Source: Halorarius litoreus
GTDB lineage: Archaea; Halobacteriota; Halobacteria; Halobacteriales; Haloarculaceae
DNA: 64,000 nt
NCBI RefSeq assembly: GCF_024362405.1
Contig: NZ_CP101454.1
Coordinates: 2,728,001-2,792,000, forward strand
Reading direction: 5' to 3'
Made by a program: the position numbers and the translations under genes. This document shows positions 40,775-50,383 of the stretch, piece after piece (position 1 is the stretch's first letter; each line of letters starts with the position of its first letter). Below the pieces are notes generated by a model, which saw only the letters and a list, made by a program, of their open reading frames with translations, did not search any database and was not told the origin of the DNA.

Positions 40775-43117
40775 CTAGTTCTCGCCAGACGAACCTCGCT
40801 TGGACCCGGTGAGCCCTGCGAGGAGGCGGATGGCGAGCGCTTTGTCGAGCGGGTCGTTGGCGTTCCCACAGTGCGGTGACTGGACGCAGGCCGGACAGCC
40901 GTCTTCGCAGGGACAGGCCCAAAGCATCGCGAGCGTCCGGCGCATGTGGACGGTGACGCCCTCGTAGCCCTCGCGGGTGAGGCCGACGCCGCCCGGATAG
41001 CCGTCGTAGATGAAGATGGTCGAGCGGCCGGTGTGCGGGTGGAGGGGTGTTGAGAGCCCGCCGATGTCCCGGCGATCACAGAGCAACTCGGCGGGAAACA
41101 TCGAGATCATGGCGTGTTCGGCGGCGTGGATGCCGCCGTTGAAGTCACCGCGGTCGCGCAGCTCGCGTTCGAGGTCGTCAGGGACCGTGAAGTAGAGCGC
41201 GCGCGTTCGCAGACTGGTCTCGGGGAGGTCGAGTGTCTCACGGCCGAGTGGCTCGCCGGAACTCGAATCGCGGCGCTCGAACCCCGTGATCTGTTTCCGC
41301 ATCGTGACCTCGGCGAACCGGACGGGCACGTCCTTGCGGGTCTCGAGGTGTTTCTCGCGGATGTCGCGCTCGACGGTCATCGTCTTCTCGTGGAGCGGCT
41401 TCGTGTAGTAGTCGGCCCAGGTCGGCTCGAGTTCGGCGACGCCGTGGTCGGTGTCGAGACTCACGACCTCGAACGACTGCCCCTGGTGGTGGTACACCGC
41501 GCCGGGGTGGGCATCGCGGAGACCGTCTTCGAACGGGAGGCTGGCGATGACGTTCCCGTTGCGGCGGTCCGTGAGTTTGATTTCCCTGTCCGAGACGGTC
41601 CGGAGGCTCATCTCGTGGTGCGGGCTGCCGCCACCGCTCGCAATCCAGCGGGTGCCGTCGGCGGTCGAGCGCCGGTCCAGCAATCCCTGCGACTCCATGT
41701 GGGCGACGAGGTCGGGAAACGAGTCGCCGAAGTGGCGGTCGTCGTCGGGTTTCAGCCAGTTCTCCCGGGCGGCACACCGGACGTGGTCGGGGAGCAGTTG
41801 GTCGTTCTCGGGGTTCGAGACGGCGCGCTCGTGGTCGCCGTCGAAGAACTCGTCGGGGTTCGCCATGAAGTACTGGTCGAGCTGGTCCTCGCCGGCGACC
41901 ACGACGACGAGCGCGGGGTCGGTCCCGCGGCCGGCGCGACCCGCCTGCTGGAACGCGTTCATTCGTGTTCCGGGGTAGCCGTCGAGGATGACGCAGTCGA
42001 GTCCGCCGATGTCGACGCCGAGTTCGAGTGCGTTCGTCGACCAGACGCCCCTGACGTCGCCGGATTTGAGCCCCGATTCGATGTCCGCGCGGCGGTCGTC
42101 TCCGAGCGCGGCCTGATACGCACGGACGCCCTGTGCGGCGTCGTAGTCGCCGCGCTCGCGCAGTTCCGTCGCCGAGCCAGTCGCGTAGCGCTCGGCGGTC
42201 TGTCGCGAGGCGGTGAACACGACAGTCTGGTACCCCTCCTGGACGAGGTCACAGAACAGGCGCTTGGCCTCTGTGTGCGAGGACCGACGGCGCGAGCCGT
42301 CCTGGAAGCCGCGGCCCGAATACTCCGGGGGATTCCAGAACAGCCAGTGGCGGGGTCCCGATGCCGACGTGTCCGTGTCGACCAGTTCGAACGAGTCCGT
42401 GGCGCGGCCGGTGACCGTCGCCGCGTGTTCGACGGGGTTGCCGATGGTCGCCGAGCAGCAGACGTACTGGGGGTCGGCGTCGAACCGTTCACAGAGGCGA
42501 TTGAGCCGGCGAAAGACGAGCGAGACGTGGCTGCCGAACACGCCGCGGTAGGCGTGCACCTCGTCGACGACGACGGTCTCCAGCCGCTGGAAGAACCACT
42601 TCCAGAGGCGATTGGCGTGCGGGAGGATGCCGTAGTGGAGCATGTCGGGCGTCACGAGCAGGACCGTCGGCTGGCGGTCGCGGACGGCCTCCTTCTCGCT
42701 GCGGTCGAGTCGGCCGGTGTACGCGTCGACGGTCACGCGAGAGCCGAACCCGAGGCCGTTCGCCAGCTCCGAGAGCGTCTCGCGCTGATCGTTGATGAGC
42801 GCGACCTGTGGCCCGATGTACAGCGTCGTGCCGACGTGGTCCATCGCCCGCTCGAACGCGGGAACCGTGTACGCGAGGGACTTCCCCGAAGCGGTCGGCG
42901 TCGCGAGCACGACGTTCCGGCCGTCGCGAATCGCGTCGACCGCGTCGGCCTGGTGCTCGTAGAGCTCGTCGATACCACGGTCGGCGAACGTCGATTCGAG
43001 CCGCGCGTCCATCTCCACCGGGCGGGTTCGGGCCGTGGTGCCCGGGCGGGTCCGCTGGTCGCAGAGCTGGCCGTCGTAGTACGGTCGAGCACGGAGCCAC
43101 GCGACGGTCTCGTCCAC
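40775..43117 (-). CDS. DEAD/DEAH helicase with DUF1998 domain (Hrq1/MrfA-like)
   Basis: A 780-residue superfamily 2 helicase. Motif I is ATPTASGKS (72-80), motif II DEVH (185-188), motif III CSATIGNP, and motif VI QQAGRAGRG. The C-terminal ~200 residues form the DUF1998 domain ending with a four-cysteine cluster (CPCEDGCPACVQSPHC). That architecture is shared by bacterial MrfA (YprA) and eukaryotic Hrq1, which repair mitomycin-type crosslinked DNA. A 3'-5' DNA repair helicase is the best guess. GTG start at 43117. It is not in an obvious operon. Confidence 0.93.
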   Translation of the reverse strand: MDETVAWLRARPYYDGQLCDQRTRPGTTARTRPVEMDARLESTFADRGIDELYEHQADAVDAIRDGRNVVLATPTASGKSLAYTVPAFERAMDHVGTTLYIGPQVALINDQRETLSELANGLGFGSRVTVDAYTGRLDRSEKEAVRDRQPTVLLVTPDMLHYGILPHANRLWKWFFQRLETVVVDEVHAYRGVFGSHVSLVFRRLNRLCERFDADPQYVCCSATIGNPVEHAATVTGRATDSFELVDTDTSASGPRHWLFWNPPEYSGRGFQDGSRRRSSHTEAKRLFCDLVQEGYQTVVFTASRQTAERYATGSATELRERGDYDAAQGVRAYQAALGDDRRADIESGLKSGDVRGVWSTNALELGVDIGGLDCVILDGYPGTRMNAFQQAGRAGRGTDPALVVVVAGEDQLDQYFMANPDEFFDGDHERAVSNPENDQLLPDHVRCAARENWLKPDDDRHFGDSFPDLVAHMESQGLLDRRSTADGTRWIASGGGSPHHEMSLRTVSDREIKLTDRRNGNVIASLPFEDGLRDAHPGAVYHHQGQSFEVVSLDTDHGVAELEPTWADYYTKPLHEKTMTVERDIREKHLETRKDVPVRFAEVTMRKQITGFERRDSSSGEPLGRETLDLPETSLRTRALYFTVPDDLERELRDRGDFNGGIHAAEHAMISMFPAELLCDRRDIGGLSTPLHPHTGRSTIFIYDGYPGGVGLTREGYEGVTVHMRRTLAMLWACPCEDGCPACVQSPHCGNANDPLDKALAIRLLAGLTGSKRGSSGEN

Positions 43118-43198
43118 GACTGGTGTTGCGGGGCAGCGGACATACCGGTTATGCCCGGTACGCGAAACCTTCTTTTCGTCCCCCTGCTCGAGTAACGT

Positions 43199-43996
43199 AT
43201 GGTTGTGGCCGAGACGGTGGCACTCGTCGGCGTCGGGCTCGCGGCGGTGTTGATCGTCGCGCTGCTGGCGGTACAGCGCCCGCCAGTGACGGGACTGACG
43301 GTCCTCGCGATCGCACCGTGGGCGGTCGTCGCGGGCCTGTTCGATACGCTCTCGGTCACGGGTGCGTATCCAGCGACGCTCGCGCCGGTGTTGCGGCTCC
43401 CGGCTGGACTGTTGCTGGCGTTCGTCGTCGCGGGGCTCGTCTGGGTGCCGCTGCTCCAGCTCGCGACGCTCCGGGATTACGGGCCGGGGTCGGGTCGCTA
43501 CCTCGCCGCGGCGGGGCTGGGGATGGCCGTCGTCCTGCTGGTGACGCTGCTCGTCCGGCAGGAACTCGATGGCGCCGGGCTGCTGTGGCTGTCGGCGACG
43601 CCGATGCTCGCGGCGATGCTCGCGGCGCTCGCCTACGTGCTGCTCGGGTTCGTCGACCCGACGACGCTCGCGACGACGCGGTGGGTCGGCTACCTCGTCG
43701 TCTTCGGATTCGCGTTGCTCGGCACCGCCACAGCCGTCGGTATCGACGTGTACGGACAGGTCGGGACGAGCGTCACCGCCGCGCTGGTCTCGGTCGCTCG
43801 TGACCTCCCGACGGCGTCGACGAGCGTCGGCTGGCCGGCCGCGGTGTTCGGTGTCCTCGTTGGCTGTCTCGTCGCCACGCTGGTGGCTCGCGCGATTCGT
43901 TCCGACGCAGTCGCCGGCAACGCCCTCGCTATCGTCGTCACTGGGGTCACGGTCGGGCCGGCCGTCACGACGCTCCTCGTGTTAGTGCTGCGGTAG
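43199..43996 (+). CDS. Polytopic membrane protein (DUF63-like)
   Basis: A 265-residue protein with seven or eight hydrophobic helices. Segments such as LAIAPWAVVAGLFDTLSVTG and FALLGTATAVGIDVYGQVG resemble the DUF63 family of archaeal membrane proteins, although the usual His residues of that family are missing here. Function is unknown. It starts 81 nt from the divergent helicase and is followed in the same direction by a small membrane protein. Confidence 0.7.
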   Translation: MVVAETVALVGVGLAAVLIVALLAVQRPPVTGLTVLAIAPWAVVAGLFDTLSVTGAYPATLAPVLRLPAGLLLAFVVAGLVWVPLLQLATLRDYGPGSGRYLAAAGLGMAVVLLVTLLVRQELDGAGLLWLSATPMLAAMLAALAYVLLGFVDPTTLATTRWVGYLVVFGFALLGTATAVGIDVYGQVGTSVTAALVSVARDLPTASTSVGWPAAVFGVLVGCLVATLVARAIRSDAVAGNALAIVVTGVTVGPAVTTLLVLVLR

Positions 43997-44027
43997 GGTT
44001 TTGCCCCCTGCGGTGGTGACGGTCGAT

Positions 44028-44264
44028 ATGGGAACTACGCCGACACAACAGGACACGGTCGGGACGGCCATCTCGTTCGCCATCGGTATCCTCGTCGGGC
44101 TTCTGGTCGCGGCCCCCGCGTTCCCGGCTGGCCTCACCGTCACCGTGAGCGGCGCCGAACTCGGCCCCATCGAGACGGCGCTGCTCGTCGCGGGACTCTC
44201 GGTGCTCATCCTGCCGCTGGGCGTGTTCGTCCTCTACTTCCTGTTCGCGAGCGTCGAGGGATAG
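44028..44264 (+). CDS. Small two-helix membrane protein
   Basis: A 78-residue protein: polar N-terminus MGTTPTQQDTVGT, helix 1 about 13-35, a beta-like VTVSGAELG turn, and helix 2 about 48-75. ATG 44028 is preferred over TTG 44001 by the preceding gap of 31 nt from the DUF63-like stop. Probably co-transcribed with that gene. Function unknown. Confidence 0.65.
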   Translation: MGTTPTQQDTVGTAISFAIGILVGLLVAAPAFPAGLTVTVSGAELGPIETALLVAGLSVLILPLGVFVLYFLFASVEG

Positions 44265-44405
44265 GGCGGGCAGGCGACACGGTCGCTCCGATGGATGGTG
44301 TGTCGCACGACCGCGGGTCACCCATCGGCGAACATCAGCGCACGGCGTGGGTGGCTGCGGCCCCCTACAAGAAGTTAAGGGGCGCCAGGGAGCGGCAGTC
44401 CGCTC

Positions 44406-45560
44406 TCAGAACCCTTTGCCCAGCAGCTCGCGGGCGATGATGTTCTTCTGGATTTCGGTGGTGCCCTCGTAGATCTGGGTGATTTTGGCGTCGCGGTAGA
44501 ACCGTTCGACGTCGAAGTCGTTGACGTAGCCGGCGCCGCCGTGGATCTGGACGGCTTCGTTGGCGACGTCGACGGCGATACGCGAGGCGTACTCCTTCGC
44601 CATCGACGCCAGCGTCGTCAACTGTTCTTCCTTGTTGTCGACGGACCACGCGGACTTGTACGTGAGCATGCGCGCGGCCTCGATGTTCGTGTGCATCTCG
44701 GCGAGTTTGTGCTGGATGGCCTGGAACTCACCGATGGGTTTGCCGAACTGCTCGCGCTCCTGGGCGTAGTCGAGCGCACGTTCGGCGGCCCCCTTCGCGA
44801 TACCCACGCCCTGCGCAGCGACCTGGGTGCGCGTCTCGTCGAAGAACTGCATCTGCTGGAGGAAGCCCATGCCGCGGGTGCCGACCAGGTTCTCCTCGGG
44901 GACACGAACGCCGTCGAAGATGAGTTCCGCGGTGTCGCTGGCGCGAATCCCCATCTTCCCCGTGATCTTCTCCGAGGTGAACCCGTCGCGGTCGGCCTCG
45001 ACGATGATCTGCGAGAAGCCGTTGTACCGGCCGTCGGCGTCGGGGTCGGTCTGACAGAGGACGACGAAGAAGTCACCCACCGAACCGTTCGTGATCCACA
45101 TCTTGTTGCCGTTGATGACCCACTCGTCGCCGTCCTTCTCCGCGCGCGTCGAGATGGACGCCACGTCGGACCCCGCGTGCGGCTCCGAGATGGCCGCGCC
45201 CATAATCGCGTCACCAGCAGCCACGTCGGGGAGGTACTCCGCTTTCTGCTCCTCCGTTCCGAAGCCGACGATGGCCTCACTGCCGAAGGCGGTGCCGAGC
45301 ACGCTCCCGCCGATGCCGGGGTCGGCGGCGTACAACTCCTCGATGACGAGCGCGATGTCGAGCGTCGAGAACCCTGCCCCACCGTACTCCACGGGAATCT
45401 GCGCACCGGTGAGCCCCATCTCCGCCCCCTTCGCCACCACGTCGTGGGGGAACTCCTCGGCGACGTCGTACTCGGTCGCGACCGGCCGTACCTCGTTGTC
45501 AGCGAACCGTCGGACCTCCCTCACGAGCTGCTGCTGTTCGTCGGACAGGTCGAAATCCAT
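44406..45560 (-). CDS. Acyl-CoA dehydrogenase (copy 1)
   Basis: A 384-residue FAD enzyme that introduces the 2,3-double bond into acyl-CoA in beta-oxidation. FAD/substrate motifs are [26 protein letters not shown] and the dimer segment [23 protein letters not shown]; the catalytic Glu lies in [10 protein letters not shown] near the C-terminus. Chain-length preference is not readable. DNA tracts are identical to the copies at 59862 and 61343 (108 nt and 154 nt perfect runs) although the N-terminal thirds differ. ATG 45560 begins [11 protein letters not shown]. Confidence 0.96.
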   Translation of the reverse strand: MDFDLSDEQQQLVREVRRFADNEVRPVATEYDVAEEFPHDVVAKGAEMGLTGAQIPVEYGGAGFSTLDIALVIEELYAADPGIGGSVLGTAFGSEAIVGFGTEEQKAEYLPDVAAGDAIMGAAISEPHAGSDVASISTRAEKDGDEWVINGNKMWITNGSVGDFFVVLCQTDPDADGRYNGFSQIIVEADRDGFTSEKITGKMGIRASDTAELIFDGVRVPEENLVGTRGMGFLQQMQFFDETRTQVAAQGVGIAKGAAERALDYAQEREQFGKPIGEFQAIQHKLAEMHTNIEAARMLTYKSAWSVDNKEEQLTTLASMAKEYASRIAVDVANEAVQIHGGAGYVNDFDVERFYRDAKITQIYEGTTEIQKNIIARELLGKGF

Positions 45561-45924
45561 ACAGTAACCTGAGGCGAGCGAACCAAATAGGTTCAGGGCA
45601 GGCGGCAAGCGGCGGGCGGTGACTCCCTCCCAGCTGTTGCCGTGAGTGGGGGTCTATCGGCGTCGCGAGGCGGACCTGCGACCATCGGGGTAGGAGGTTT
45701 CTACGCACTGTTCGAACCGCTCACCGTGACGGTTCTCCGCGTCCTCTGCCGGTCCTCACGCGTCCGGCGGTTCCCAGCCGGCTGTGGGTGGTATCGCTCG
45801 GTTCACCGCTCGTGTCGATGTGATAAACAGTCACAACCCTTTATTTCAGCTGGCGTCGTAGCTATTCCTGGCGTTACCGGACCGTTGGTACCTTGGGTAG
45901 GGAAAATATGGTTCCTGTACGCCG
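45561..45924. other. Gene-free gap with a TATA-like element
   Basis: A 364-nt interval upstream of copy 1 and downstream of the 45925 zinc gene. It holds the acyl-CoA dehydrogenase promoter near 45585. A TATA-like CTTTATTT at 45838-45845 points along the plus strand, but the only ATG at a sensible distance (45908) gives 11 codons. A 120-codon open frame on the plus strand (45642-46004) has poor haloarchaeal character. No gene is supported. Confidence 0.5.
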
Positions 45925-46110
45925 TTACTGGCCGTCCCACTGACTGCGACACGAGTCGTCGCAGAAGTGGGCGGTCTGCACGTCGTCGTTTTCGACCCAC
46001 GTGATGACCCGATGGGTCGGGTCCTGCACGATGGGGTCGCCACAGGTCGAACACCGCGGCGCGTTCTCCTCGGTGACGTCTTCACCGAGGTCCGAGGTCG
46101 GGTCTACCAT
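45925..46110 (-). CDS. Small zinc-finger protein (DUF7576-like)
   Basis: A 61-residue protein with CSTCGDPI and CDDSCRSQW about 28 residues apart, separated by a beta hairpin (HRVITWVENDDVQTAHF). This CxxC ... CxxxC treble-clef-like layout matches a haloarchaeal family I recall as DUF7576 (uncertain). ATG 46110 fixed by the acidic start MVDPTSDLGEDV. Function unknown. Confidence 0.78.
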   Translation of the reverse strand: MVDPTSDLGEDVTEENAPRCSTCGDPIVQDPTHRVITWVENDDVQTAHFCDDSCRSQWDGQ

Positions 46111-46162
46111 CTTACCGGCAGTAGTACGTTCCCGCACTTATCCGTACAGTCAGCGGCAGGTA

Positions 46163-47023
46163 TCACGGGCGCTCGAACTCGGGGTCGAACATCTGTGCGG
46201 ACATCGGCGACGGGTCGCCCTCGGTCAGGTTGTACTCCGAGAAGTCCTCGACGCCGGCTTCACGCAGGATCTCCTCGTCGTACACGGCGTTGCCCGTGTA
46301 CTCGGCGGGGTCGCGCTTCAGAATCTCGAGGACGGCGTCCGAGACGATATCCGGCGTCCGCCAGTCGTCCTCCGTACCGAGCCCGAAGTAGCGGGTCGCA
46401 CGGGTGTCGATGGCGGTCACGGGCCAGAAGGAGTTACAGCCGATGTCGTAGCCGCCGAGTTCGGTCGCGAGCGAGAGCGTGATGAACGACATCCCCATCT
46501 TCGACCACGAGTACGGCGCTTTCCCCGGCGCGCGGTCGATGGCGACCGGCGGTGCGTTCGTCAGCAGCCACGCGTTGTCGACCTCCTTCAGGTGGTCCAT
46601 GAACGCGCGGGTGACGAGGTACGTCCCGCGAACGTTCACGTCGGTCATGAGGTCGAACCGGTTCGCCGGCAGGTCCTCGACGTTCGCGATCTGGATGGCG
46701 CTCGCGTTGTTGATGACGATGTTCACCTCGTCGAAGTAGTCGATGGCGCGCTGGGCGGCGGCCTCGACCTGCTCCTCGTCGCGGACGTTGAGCTTGATGG
46801 AGATGGCTTCCGGCCCGATTTCCCGCACCTCGCGGGCGGTCTGCTCGATGGTGCCTTCGAGGTCGCGCTCCTCACCGTAGTCGTCCTCCTCGCTGGTCTT
46901 GCCCGTCGAGACGATGTTACAGCCGCACTCGGCGAGCGCGAGCGCGATGTGCTTGCCGATGCCGCGAGTCGTCCCCGTGATGAACGCAGTCTGGCCCGAG
47001 AGGTCGGGCGTCTCTACCGTCAT
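46163..47023 (-). CDS. Short-chain dehydrogenase/reductase (HSDL2-like)
   Basis: A 286-residue SDR. Cofactor motif TGTTRGIGKHIA (TGxxxGIG), NNAS loop (INNASAIQI) and catalytic Y-x3-K (APYSWSKMG) are present. The catalytic Ser position falls in LLTNAPPVAI, so Thr or Asn replaces Ser, as in the HSDL2-type subgroup linked to fatty-acid metabolism. The nearby acyl-CoA dehydrogenase makes a lipid role attractive but unproven. ATG 47023. Upstream neighbour is the nucleotidyltransferase. Confidence 0.9.
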   Translation of the reverse strand: MTVETPDLSGQTAFITGTTRGIGKHIALALAECGCNIVSTGKTSEEDDYGEERDLEGTIEQTAREVREIGPEAISIKLNVRDEEQVEAAAQRAIDYFDEVNIVINNASAIQIANVEDLPANRFDLMTDVNVRGTYLVTRAFMDHLKEVDNAWLLTNAPPVAIDRAPGKAPYSWSKMGMSFITLSLATELGGYDIGCNSFWPVTAIDTRATRYFGLGTEDDWRTPDIVSDAVLEILKRDPAEYTGNAVYDEEILREAGVEDFSEYNLTEGDPSPMSAQMFDPEFERP

Positions 47024-47070
47024 GTTCGCCCGTTGGGGAGTGGGTGTGATAATCCCCCGTGGTTGCGGCT

Positions 47071-48255
47071 TTATCTGTCGCGCAGTACCGACTCGCCGGG
47101 GGTCGAGGTCGCACCCGCAGAGAGCACGACACCGGCGTTGATGGAGGTGTTGATGGCCGTCTTCGCGCCCGGCCCCACGACGACGCCGAACTTTCGTCGA
47201 CCGGTGGAGACGCGCTCGCCCTTCACGGTGATGACCACGTCGTCGCCGTCGTGTCTGAGATTCGCGACCTGGGTGCCGGCGCCGAGGTTCACGCGCTCGC
47301 CCAGCAGGCTGTCGCCGACGTACGACAGGTGCGGAACGTTGCTGTCGCGCATCACGACCGTGTTCTTCAGTTCGACGCCGTTGCCGACGTGGGCGTTCTC
47401 GGCGAGGAGCGTCGCCCCCCGGATGTAGGCGTTCGGCCCGACATCGGCGCCCGACCGAATCAGCGCCGGCCCCTCGATGACCACGCCCGCGTCGACCGTC
47501 GCGCCGTCTTCGACCACGACGTTGCCGCGGAGGTCGGCCTGCTCGTGGACGTCGCCGTCGATACGTCGGTCGAGCTCCCCGAGCTTCCACTCGTTCGCTT
47601 CGAGGAGCTCCCACGGGCGGCCGACGCCCATCCAGCGCTCGACCGGGACGGCGGTCACGTCGTACGCGTTGATGACCCGCTCGACGACGTCCGTAATCTC
47701 GTACTCGCCACGCTCGCTCAGTTCGACCTCGGTGAGCCAGTCGGCGGCCTCTGCGGGGAAGTGGTACGCCCCGACGTTGATGCGGTTGCTCGGCGGCTCG
47801 GCCGGCTTCTCGACGATGCCGGTGACGTGGCCGTCGTCGATGGAGAACACGCCGTACGGTCGGGGGTTCTCGACCTCGTAGCCGCCGACAGCGGGACAGG
47901 CTTCGAACAACGCGTCGATGGCGTCGGTGTCGTAGAGGTCGTCGCCGTTGAGGACGACGAAGTCGTCGTGGAGGTGTTCGTAGGCGGCGGCCGCGGCGTG
48001 GGCGGTCCCGAGCTGCTCCTCCTGTGTGGCGTAGGCGACGGGGACACCCCGATACTCGTCGCCGAAGTGGTCGCGGACGCGCTCGCCCTCGTAGCCGACG
48101 ACCAGGACGAGTTCGTCTGCGCCGGCGTCGACGGCCGCGTCGGCGGTGTGTGCGACGAGCGGCCGGTCGGCCACGGGTAACATCGGTTTCGGGACCGACT
48201 CGGTGAGCGGACGCATCCGGGTGCCCTCGCCAGCGGCGAGGATGACAGCCTGCAT
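47071..48255 (-). CDS. Bifunctional sugar-1-phosphate nucleotidylyltransferase/acetyltransferase
   Basis: A 394-residue protein with an N-terminal nucleotidyltransferase domain (AVILAAGEGTRMRPLTESVPKPMLPVADRPL, and VVLNGDDLYD) and a C-terminal left-handed beta-helix (DAGVVIEGPALIRSGADVGPNAYIRGATLL and later hexapeptides). This is the archaeal GlmU-like arrangement making UDP-GlcNAc, or a glucose-1-phosphate thymidylyltransferase for S-layer or glycoprotein sugars. The sequence does not separate the two. ATG 48255. Confidence 0.93.
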   Translation of the reverse strand: MQAVILAAGEGTRMRPLTESVPKPMLPVADRPLVAHTADAAVDAGADELVLVVGYEGERVRDHFGDEYRGVPVAYATQEEQLGTAHAAAAAYEHLHDDFVVLNGDDLYDTDAIDALFEACPAVGGYEVENPRPYGVFSIDDGHVTGIVEKPAEPPSNRINVGAYHFPAEAADWLTEVELSERGEYEITDVVERVINAYDVTAVPVERWMGVGRPWELLEANEWKLGELDRRIDGDVHEQADLRGNVVVEDGATVDAGVVIEGPALIRSGADVGPNAYIRGATLLAENAHVGNGVELKNTVVMRDSNVPHLSYVGDSLLGERVNLGAGTQVANLRHDGDDVVITVKGERVSTGRRKFGVVVGPGAKTAINTSINAGVVLSAGATSTPGESVLRDR

Positions 48256-48364
48256 ACCTGTGGAGGTGGCGGGACGGGCCATAGACCTACCGGCCGGCCC
48301 CCATCATTCGCTCACCCAGCAACGGCTATCGTCTCGGCCGTCGTATCAGCTAGCGTGAACGACG

Positions 48365-48556
48365 ATGCACGCGCGAACCTATCGGCTGGTCGGTGAACTG
48401 GTGCTGGTCGCGGGACTCCTCGGGTTCGTCCTCGGCGCGCTCGCGCTCGTGACCGGCTACCTCCCGAACGTCCCTGCGGCTGCGCTCGGCGCGCTCGCAC
48501 TCCTGTTCGTCGGTACGGGCTCGGCGATGAAGCGCCGGGGTCGCGTCACGGACTGA
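48365..48556 (+). CDS. Small two-helix membrane protein
   Basis: A 63-residue protein with a basic start (MHARTYRLVGEL), two hydrophobic helices separated by a TGYLPNVPAA turn, and a basic end (MKRRGRVTD), giving both termini in the cytosol. It is divergent from the sugar nucleotidyltransferase. Function unknown. Confidence 0.65.
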   Translation: MHARTYRLVGELVLVAGLLGFVLGALALVTGYLPNVPAAALGALALLFVGTGSAMKRRGRVTD

Positions 48557-48608
48557 CGGTCGCCGCCGACTCGTGTCGCTTTTGGTCGCGCCGCGTGGGG
48601 TGGGGAGC

Positions 48609-48803
48609 ATGGAGACGACAATCGCCGTCCTCGCGTTCCTGACGGGGACGCTCACCGGTGCCGCGTTCGCGTTCCTCGAAGTGCCCATCCCCGCCCCGCC
48701 GAACGTCGCGGGCGTGCTCGGTATCGTCGGTATCTACGTGGGGTTCAAACTCGTCGAGCGTGCCGGCTGGGGGTTCGACCTGCTCGGCGCGCTCGGCCTC
48801 TGA
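48609..48803 (+). CDS. XapX-domain small membrane protein
   Basis: A 64-residue protein with two helices and the sequence GAAFAFLEVPIPAPPNVAGVLGIVGIYVGFKLVE, which matches the small XapX family. Members are found beside diverse genes and have no known function. It is 52 nt after the previous small membrane protein and converges on the dioxygenase with 6 nt between stops. Confidence 0.85.
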   Translation: METTIAVLAFLTGTLTGAAFAFLEVPIPAPPNVAGVLGIVGIYVGFKLVERAGWGFDLLGALGL

Positions 48804-48809
48804 CGCCGC

Positions 48810-49799
48810 TCAGTCGTCGGCCTCGACCTGCTCGGCGCGCGGAACCGTCACGTCTGTCAGCCCCGCCTCTATCTGCTCGCGGCGGGCCTCGAACTTGCCG
48901 GGGAGGACGAGCCGGCCACCGAGCTCGTCGAGCGGCTCGTCGTCGGTGTAGCCCGGCCCGCTCGTCGCGAGCTCGAACAGCACGCCGTTGAACTCCCGGA
49001 AGTAGACCGAGCGGAACCAGTGGCGGTCGATCTGTGCCGTCGGCCGGAGCCCCATCGACTGGACGGCCTCGCGCATCGCGGACTGGTCCTCGTCGGTCGG
49101 TGTCTGGAACGCGACGTGGTGGACCGTGCCGTGACCCTCCCGGCCGCCCTGAATCGTGGGGAGGATGTCGACGTACCTGCCGACCGGACCCGCGGCTGCG
49201 AACCGGGTTCGTTCATCACCGGGGGTGTCGCCCTGTGCCTGTTCGGTTCCCACCTCTTCGAGCCCCATCGTCCGCAACAGGTCCTCGGTGCGCTGGGGGT
49301 CGGCGAGCCAGAGCGTCACCGAGTGGAACCCGCGAATCGCGTACTCTTCGGGGACGAACTCCGTCCACGGCACCGTGGGATCGTCGTCGGGGATCTCGAC
49401 TTCGACCAGTTCGACCGGGAGCCCGTCGGGGTCTTCGAACGGCAGAACCGTCTCGCCGAAGCGCTCGACGCGGTCGTCGTACTCGACGCCGTACTCGTCG
49501 AATCGGTCCTCCCAGTAGTCGAGGCTCCCCTCGGGGACTCTGAACGCCGTGCGGGAGACCTGCCCGGAGCCGACCTTCCCGCGCGAGAGGTTCTCCCACG
49601 GGAAGAACGTCATCGAGGTGCCGGGGTTCCCTTCGGCGTCCGCGAAGAAGAAGTGGTACGTGCTCGGGTCGTCCTGGTTGATCGAGCGCTTGACGAGTCT
49701 GAGTCCGAGGGTCTCGACCCAGAAGTCCATGTTCCGCTGGGGGTCGCCCGCGATGCAGGTGACGTGGTGGATGCCCGCTGTGGGCGTGATGTCTGCCAT
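48810..49799 (-). CDS. VOC-family ring-cleaving dioxygenase
   Basis: A 329-residue protein with two vicinal-oxygen-chelate modules. Metal ligands are likely in GIHHVTCIAGDP (His), HHVAFQTPTDED (His) and NGVLFELATSGPGY (Glu), the pattern of MhqO-type hydroquinone or catechol dioxygenases. Full length for the family. It would open aromatic or quinone substrates using iron; the substrate is not known. ATG 49799. Confidence 0.9.
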   Translation of the reverse strand: MADITPTAGIHHVTCIAGDPQRNMDFWVETLGLRLVKRSINQDDPSTYHFFFADAEGNPGTSMTFFPWENLSRGKVGSGQVSRTAFRVPEGSLDYWEDRFDEYGVEYDDRVERFGETVLPFEDPDGLPVELVEVEIPDDDPTVPWTEFVPEEYAIRGFHSVTLWLADPQRTEDLLRTMGLEEVGTEQAQGDTPGDERTRFAAAGPVGRYVDILPTIQGGREGHGTVHHVAFQTPTDEDQSAMREAVQSMGLRPTAQIDRHWFRSVYFREFNGVLFELATSGPGYTDDEPLDELGGRLVLPGKFEARREQIEAGLTDVTVPRAEQVEADD

Positions 49800-49917
49800 T
49801 GCCGTGCCTACGGGCTGGAACGACTTGAGTGGCCGCTGACGTGGGTGTTACCGGGGGATGGAGGGGTCACTGCTGGCCGTGACCGGAGGACGAGGGACCT
49901 CGAGCCTCCTCGCTACC

Positions 49918-50211
49918 TCACTGGTCGATCTCTCGTATCGTTGTACCGGTAGCGTCGCCGCGGCCGTGCACCGATTTGGACCACCCGTAGCCGACCAGTA
50001 GGCCACCGAGGCCACCGAGTGCGACGACGAGTAGCCAGCTACTGTACGCAGTGAGCGTCCGTATCGTCGTCTGAACGGCGATCTCGAGGCCGCGTGAGCC
50101 CATGAGTGTAGCCTCGATGTACAGCGCATGTGTCACGAACACGAACACTAGTGCAACTGCTGTACCGAGTGCTCCTCCCAGAATGGAACCACGAGTGTGG
50201 AGTGTGTCCAT
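49918..50211 (-). CDS. Hypothetical three-helix membrane protein
   Basis: A 97-residue protein with hydrophobic stretches at about 10-33 (GGALGTAVALVFVFVTHALY) and 58-80 (SSWLLVVALGGLGGLLVGYG), and a marginal middle segment. Codon choice and base composition are less GC-biased than neighbours. It is divergent from the 50384 gene across an AT-rich gap, so the two may be co-regulated. No family recognised. Confidence 0.6.
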   Translation of the reverse strand: MDTLHTRGSILGGALGTAVALVFVFVTHALYIEATLMGSRGLEIAVQTTIRTLTAYSSWLLVVALGGLGGLLVGYGWSKSVHGRGDATGTTIREIDQ

Positions 50212-50383
50212 CTACTGATCAGCTCCGTGTACGACCCATTGGGTCAACAACATGTCTTTGAGGACATACATCAAACCACCGGAAAATTCTCCTGTAGACA
50301 CGCATGAAAATTATTGAACAATATCATTCGGTACGAAAATTTGAAGTGTTGATACTTCTTGTGTGGGAACCGGACACCGACCT
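50212..50383. promoter_or_regulatory. AT-rich divergent regulatory region
   Basis: One of the AT-richest stretches in the window lies here (for example 50302-50340, CATGAAAATTATTGAACAAT and GGTACGAAAAT). It separates divergent small membrane-protein genes and should hold both promoters. TATA-like elements occur on both strands, but none can be assigned with certainty. Confidence 0.45.

Noticed and set aside
41114..43195. 693-codon plus-strand frame opposite the helicase
   Set aside because: All helicase motifs are on the minus strand; the plus frame is a high-GC shadow.
45642..46004. 120-codon plus-strand open frame in the gap after the acyl-CoA dehydrogenase start
   Set aside because: Rich in Arg, Ser, Cys and Trp, overlaps the zinc-finger gene, and lacks haloarchaeal acidic character.
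29208..50324. 11-mer ATATTGTTCAA at 29208 and its complement at 50314
   Set aside because: A single shared short word between two AT-rich gaps 21 kb apart is too little to call a regulatory motif.
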